A DNA stretch of 8,540 bases from UBA1444 sp964601085. GTDB lineage: Bacteria; Bacillota; Negativicutes; UBA1444. Shown here piece after piece: positions 5,742 to 8,540 of the stretch. A model generated the notes under the pieces. That model worked only from the letters and a program-made list of their open reading frames with translations. It searched no databases and was not told the DNA's origin. The DNA is taken from assembly GCA_964601085.1 (NCBI GenBank), contig CAZRLN010000084.1, positions 1-8,540 on the forward strand. The letters are read 5' to 3'. The position numbers were made by a program, and so were the translations under genes. The number at the start of each line of letters is the position of its first letter. The first letter of the stretch is position 1.

Positions 5742-7502
5742 TTGAAAGTATTGTTTGTCGGACTGAACGCGAAATACATCCACTCGTCGCTGGCTTTGTA
5801 TACGATCGGCGCATCCTGCCAGGCGGCGGGACAACCAGTCGAGATTGCCGAATACACTATCAACCAGGAATTGCTATATGTGTTGGGTGATATTGTCGGT
5901 TATCAGCCGGAAGTGGTGGGGATTGCCTGCTATATCTGGAACAGGGAAATGACGATGAAACTGGCGGCTGCGCTGAAGAAGGTCTTGCCGGCGGTGCGGA
6001 TCGTTTTGGGCGGGCCGGAAGCTTCCGGCGATACCACGGCAATATTGCGGCAAAATCCGTCGGTCGATTTTGTGGTGCAGGGCGAAGGCGAAGAGAGTCT
6101 GCCGGAATTGTTGACGGAGTTGGCGCAGGCAGGAACTGGGCGGAGTATTGCCGGAATCGCCGTGCGCTGCGGCGACGGGGTGGAATTGAATGGCGGCGTT
6201 CGCGTGGTGGAAAAGCTTGACGATTTACCGTTTCCCTATCATGAGCAACAAATGGCCGCTCTTGCCAATCGCATCATATACTATGAGAGTTCACGCGGTT
6301 GCCCATTTTCCTGTTCCTACTGCGTATCCTCTTTGACTCGGGGTGTTCGCACCCGTAGCGTAGAGAAGGTTAAGGAAGAATTACGCTTTTTTATTAAACA
6401 CGGCGTGAAACAGGTTAAATTCGTGGATCGGACCTTCAACGTCAGGCCGGAACATTACCGGGAAATTTGGCGATTCCTGGCCGCGGCGGATACGACGGCG
6501 AATTTTCATTTTGAAATCGTGGCGGATCTGTTGAACGCCGAAGAGATCCAATGGTTGTCGCAGGTCGAGCCGGGCCGGTTCCAGTTTGAAATTGGCGTGC
6601 AGACTCTGTGCGATTCGGCGTTGGCAGCCATAGGTCGCCGCAATGACTGGGCGCGGCTGAGCGATAATGTCCGGAATTTGCGGCAGGGCGGGAACATCCA
6701 TTTGCATTTGGACTTGATCGTGGGATTGCCGCATGAGGACATGAACTCTTTCCAAAATTCATTTAACGCCGTAGTTAGCTTGCAGCCGGACATGCTGCAA
6801 ATCGGTTTCCTGAAATTGTTGCCGGGAACACGGATCCGCCGGGAAGCGGCGGACCATGGTTGCGTCAGTCTGGACCATGCACCGTACGAGATTTTGTCGA
6901 ACCGCTGGCTGTCCTATCGGGAAATACGACGGCTCAAGCAACTGGAAGAAGTTTTTGAGCAAACTTACAACAGTGGCCGTTTTTCCCGGACGCTGGCCTT
7001 TTTGATTCAATTCTGCGCCGATGGCGATGCTTTTGCTTTTTACCAAGCCCTGACCTCTTGGTGGGAACAGCGGGAAATGATCGGTCGGGCGCATAGTCCG
7101 GAAGGTGTCTTGGCTGCGCTGCGGAATTATGCGGATCGGTTGCCGACCGAGCAAAAGCTTCATGTTCGGGATTTGCTGAAGTTTGAAACTTTGCTGGATG
7201 GATCCGGTGCGCTGAAAGGAAACGGACTGGACTGGAACGCAGAACGCTGGGAAAGCCAGAAGGCGGACCTTTGGAGAAACGAAGAAAAGTTGCGCCGGTA
7301 TATTCCCGACTACCACTTCAGCAATTGGCGGGAGGTTAAGCGAAATTATCCTGTGGAGATTTTTGATACGGATGTTTCAGAATGGGTTGCCGATGGGAAA
7401 TGGCCGAAGCGGCAATTGACCGCGCTGGTGTTTGACCGGACGCGTCGTCCGGGCTGGCGGCGCCTGGAATGGACCGACCTTGCGGCGGAGGAGGAAGCAT
7501 GA
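5742..7502 (+). CDS. B12-binding radical SAM protein with DUF4080-type C-terminus
   Basis: The 586-residue protein has three parts. Residues 1 to about 130 form a Rossmann-like cobalamin-binding domain (strand KVLFVGLNAKYIHSS, then RIVLGGPEAS at 86-95 and VVQGEGEES at 111-119). No DxHxxG motif is seen, so cobalamin would bind without a protein histidine ligand. Residues about 178-385 form the radical SAM barrel, with the [4Fe-4S] cysteines C187, C191 and C194 in CPFSCSYC, then FEIGVQTL and HLDLIVGLPHED strands. Residues about 430-575 are the DUF4080-like region. Characterised members of the B12-radical SAM class often methylate or rearrange unactivated carbons, but the substrate of this subgroup is unknown to me. 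It uses a TTG start with a strong ribosome binding site and overlaps the next radical SAM gene by 4 nt (ATGA), so the two are translationally coupled. This is not an obvious natural-product cluster: no precursor peptide or transporter is nearby. Confidence 0.9.
   Translation: MKVLFVGLNAKYIHSSLALYTIGASCQAAGQPVEIAEYTINQELLYVLGDIVGYQPEVVGIACYIWNREMTMKLAAALKKVLPAVRIVLGGPEASGDTTAILRQNPSVDFVVQGEGEESLPELLTELAQAGTGRSIAGIAVRCGDGVELNGGVRVVEKLDDLPFPYHEQQMAALANRIIYYESSRGCPFSCSYCVSSLTRGVRTRSVEKVKEELRFFIKHGVKQVKFVDRTFNVRPEHYREIWRFLAAADTTANFHFEIVADLLNAEEIQWLSQVEPGRFQFEIGVQTLCDSALAAIGRRNDWARLSDNVRNLRQGGNIHLHLDLIVGLPHEDMNSFQNSFNAVVSLQPDMLQIGFLKLLPGTRIRREAADHGCVSLDHAPYEILSNRWLSYREIRRLKQLEEVFEQTYNSGRFSRTLAFLIQFCADGDAFAFYQALTSWWEQREMIGRAHSPEGVLAALRNYADRLPTEQKLHVRDLLKFETLLDGSGALKGNGLDWNAERWESQKADLWRNEEKLRRYIPDYHFSNWREVKRNYPVEIFDTDVSEWVADGKWPKRQLTALVFDRTRRPGWRRLEWTDLAAEEEA
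7487..7494 (+). promoter_or_regulatory. Shine-Dalgarno inside the upstream gene
   Basis: GGAGGAGG lies within the last codons of the B12-radical SAM gene and offers two overlapping AGGAGG/GGAGG registers 4-7 nt before ATG 7499. It selects 7499 over the earlier in-frame start at 7469, which would add ten residues not typical of the family. Confidence 0.8.
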
Positions 7503-8446
7503 GTTCCCGCTATTACATGATTTCCGAGTTTTTGCGACGGAAGTACGGCGCAAAGGTCTACAAGTTGCCGGTAGGATTGCCGGTGACCTGTCCCAACCGC
7601 GATGGAACCTGCGGTGCCGGCGGCTGCATTTTTTGCGGCAGTATCGGCGCGGGGTATGAAAATCTGCCGGATACGATGACGGTCGCCGACCAACTGGCGG
7701 TGAATCGGCGGCATATTGAAAACAAGTACAAGGCCTCGAAATTTATCGCCTATCTGCAGAATTTTTCCAACACGTACCTGCCGCCGGCGCAGTTTGCCTC
7801 TTGGCTGGAGGAAGCCTGCCAGCCGGATGTCGTGGGCGTGGCGGTGGCGACCCGCCCGGATTGCGTCCATGACCGCTATCTGGAGATCATGGCGGATGTA
7901 CGGGAACGGCGCGGCGTGGACATGACGCTGGAACTCGGGCTGCAGACGGTGAACTACCGGACCTTGGCCTGGATCAATCGCGGCCACGGACTGGCGGAAT
8001 TCATCGACGCGACGCTACGTTCCGCGCGGTGGGGTGTCGAGGTTTGCGCCCACATGATTCTGAATCTGCCGGGCGATGAAATGATCGATGTGGTGGAAGG
8101 CGCTAAAACCTTATCGGCGTTAAATGTGGCGCAGGTCAAACTGCATGCCCTGTATGTGGTGAAAGGCACCCGGTTGGCGCAGATGTATGAAGCGGGCGAA
8201 GTCGTGCTTGGCAGTTGCGACGAATATGTGGAACGAGCGGTGGCGTTTTTGGAACACCTTTCGCCGGAGATTGCCGTGCAGCGACTGATCGGCCGCGCCC
8301 CGGCAGAAAACACCCTCTTCACCAATTGGAGCAAGGGTTGGTGGCGTATCCGGGAAAGTATTGAAAATCGACTTGCCGAACTGGATACCTGGCAGGGAAA
8401 ACGCTGTGATTATCTGAATGGACCGGCCGTCCGAAAGTTTTTGTGA
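7499..8446 (+). CDS. TIGR01212 family radical SAM protein (YhcC/YtqA-like)
   Basis: The 315-residue protein is close to the usual family length. It opens with YYMISEFLRRKYGAKVYKLP and carries the family signature CPNRDGTCGAGGCIFC. The iron-sulfur ligands are expected to be C31, C43 and C46, an unusual C-x11-C-x2-C spacing that relates the family to Elp3-like radical SAM enzymes; C38 is an extra cysteine inside the loop. LELGLQTVNYRTL (141-153) and HMILNLPGDE (185-194) follow as barrel strands, then LKLHALYVVKGT-like VKLHALYVVKGT (about 214-225). The B. subtilis relative YtqA has been reported to take part in forming mnm5s2U at the tRNA wobble position (renamed MnmL), working with the methylase MnmM. 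E. coli YhcC is a less well understood relative, and which subgroup this protein belongs to cannot be settled by eye. No MnmM gene is adjacent; its partner here is the upstream B12-radical SAM gene, overlapped by ATGA. The rRNA promoter begins within 20 nt of the stop. Confidence 0.92.
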   Translation: MSSRYYMISEFLRRKYGAKVYKLPVGLPVTCPNRDGTCGAGGCIFCGSIGAGYENLPDTMTVADQLAVNRRHIENKYKASKFIAYLQNFSNTYLPPAQFASWLEEACQPDVVGVAVATRPDCVHDRYLEIMADVRERRGVDMTLELGLQTVNYRTLAWINRGHGLAEFIDATLRSARWGVEVCAHMILNLPGDEMIDVVEGAKTLSALNVAQVKLHALYVVKGTRLAQMYEAGEVVLGSCDEYVERAVAFLEHLSPEIAVQRLIGRAPAENTLFTNWSKGWWRIRESIENRLAELDTWQGKRCDYLNGPAVRKFL

Positions 8447-8458
8447 AAAAAGTTTCGG
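8441..8458 (+). promoter_or_regulatory. Possible UP element / weak hairpin
   Basis: An A/T-rich stretch with an A6 tract (8446-8451) lies about -60 to -43 relative to the predicted rRNA start, where an UP element would contact the RNA polymerase alpha subunits. It overlaps the last codons of the radical SAM gene. The surrounding CCGAAA (8431-8436) and TTTCGG (8453-8458) could pair, but the hairpin is weak and lacks a T-tract, so it is a poor terminator. Confidence 0.4.
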
Positions 8459-8465
8459 CGGGGTG

Positions 8466-8495
8466 TTGACACTCCGAATGAGCCTATGTTAAGAT
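8466..8495 (+). promoter_or_regulatory. Strong sigma-A promoter of a ribosomal RNA operon
   Basis: A perfect -35 TTGACA (8466-8471) is followed after 18 bp by TAAGAT (8490-8495), with TG at 8487-8488 forming an extended -10. Transcription should start at about 8501-8503. The downstream leader identifies the target as an rRNA operon. Confidence 0.85.
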
Positions 8496-8502
8496 ATACA
8501 AG

Positions 8503-8540
8503 CCGTCGAGAGACGGGGTTCCTTGAAAACTGAACAAAGA
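8503..8540 (+). promoter_or_regulatory. rRNA operon leader with GNRA-loop hairpin and boxA-like motif (partial)
   Basis: CCGTC-GAGA-GACGG (8503-8516) is a 5-bp stem closed by a GNRA tetraloop. It is followed by GGTTCCTTGAAAACTGAACA (8517-8536), the boxA-like sequence that in Bacillota precedes rRNA genes and acts in antitermination and processing. Because a promoter comes directly before it, this is probably the start of the operon, with 16S rRNA the most likely first gene just past the right edge. No mature rRNA sequence is inside the window. Confidence 0.8.

Noticed and set aside
5701..5745. A 14-codon GTG leader ORF whose TGA overlaps the TTG start of the B12-radical SAM gene
   Set aside because: It has no Shine-Dalgarno, begins very close to the predicted transcription start, and its peptide shows no attenuator-like codon run.
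7346..7987. A 213-residue minus-strand open frame across the radical SAM gene junction
   Set aside because: It spans two well-supported plus-strand genes, has no ribosome binding site and no recognisable domain.

Overview
The window looks like ordinary chromosome from a Gram-positive-lineage (Bacillota) bacterium. The pointers are strong AGGAGG-type ribosome binding sites (one before a GTG start and one before a TTG start), a Bacillota-style rRNA leader at the right edge (CCTTGAAAACTGAACAA), and moderately GC-rich coding sequence. The mix of an exported MORN protein, a lipoprotein-like PepF, a B12-dependent radical SAM protein and a hexuronate isomerase would suit an anaerobe such as a member of the Negativicutes or Clostridia. 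That placement is inference; no taxonomic marker gene lies inside the window.

Layout, left to right. (1) A secreted protein made almost entirely of eight 23-residue MORN repeats (+, 57-908). It ends at a strong hairpin shared with (2) a convergent M24/creatinase-fold protein (-, 972-2081) in which four of the five usual metal ligands appear to be replaced. (3) A divergent intergenic region (2082-2326) with a good minus-strand promoter and two dyads just downstream of it, one resembling a FadR/GntR operator. (4) A uronate isomerase, UxaC (+, 2327-3574), of the short Bacillus halodurans BH0493-like type. It is convergent, across a second strong hairpin, with (5) a PepF-like M3B oligoendopeptidase carrying a lipoprotein-type signal peptide (-, 3694-5574). 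(6) A two-gene radical SAM operon (+, 5742-8446): a B12-binding/DUF4080 radical SAM protein with a TTG start, then a TIGR01212 (YhcC/YtqA) family protein joined by an ATGA overlap. (7) A strong sigma-A promoter with an extended -10 and the leader of what is almost certainly an rRNA operon, whose genes begin beyond the right edge.

The genes do not form one pathway. The M24 protein and PepF suggest peptide metabolism, and UxaC feeds hexuronate catabolism with no partner genes here. The two radical SAM proteins are evidently co-expressed, and their position immediately before rRNA, together with the reported tRNA-modification role of the B. subtilis relative YtqA, makes an RNA-modification role plausible but unproven. 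I see no mobile element, CRISPR array, tRNA or phage gene. The observations most worth following up are the metal-site-degenerate M24 protein with its apparent operator region, and the translationally coupled radical SAM pair.
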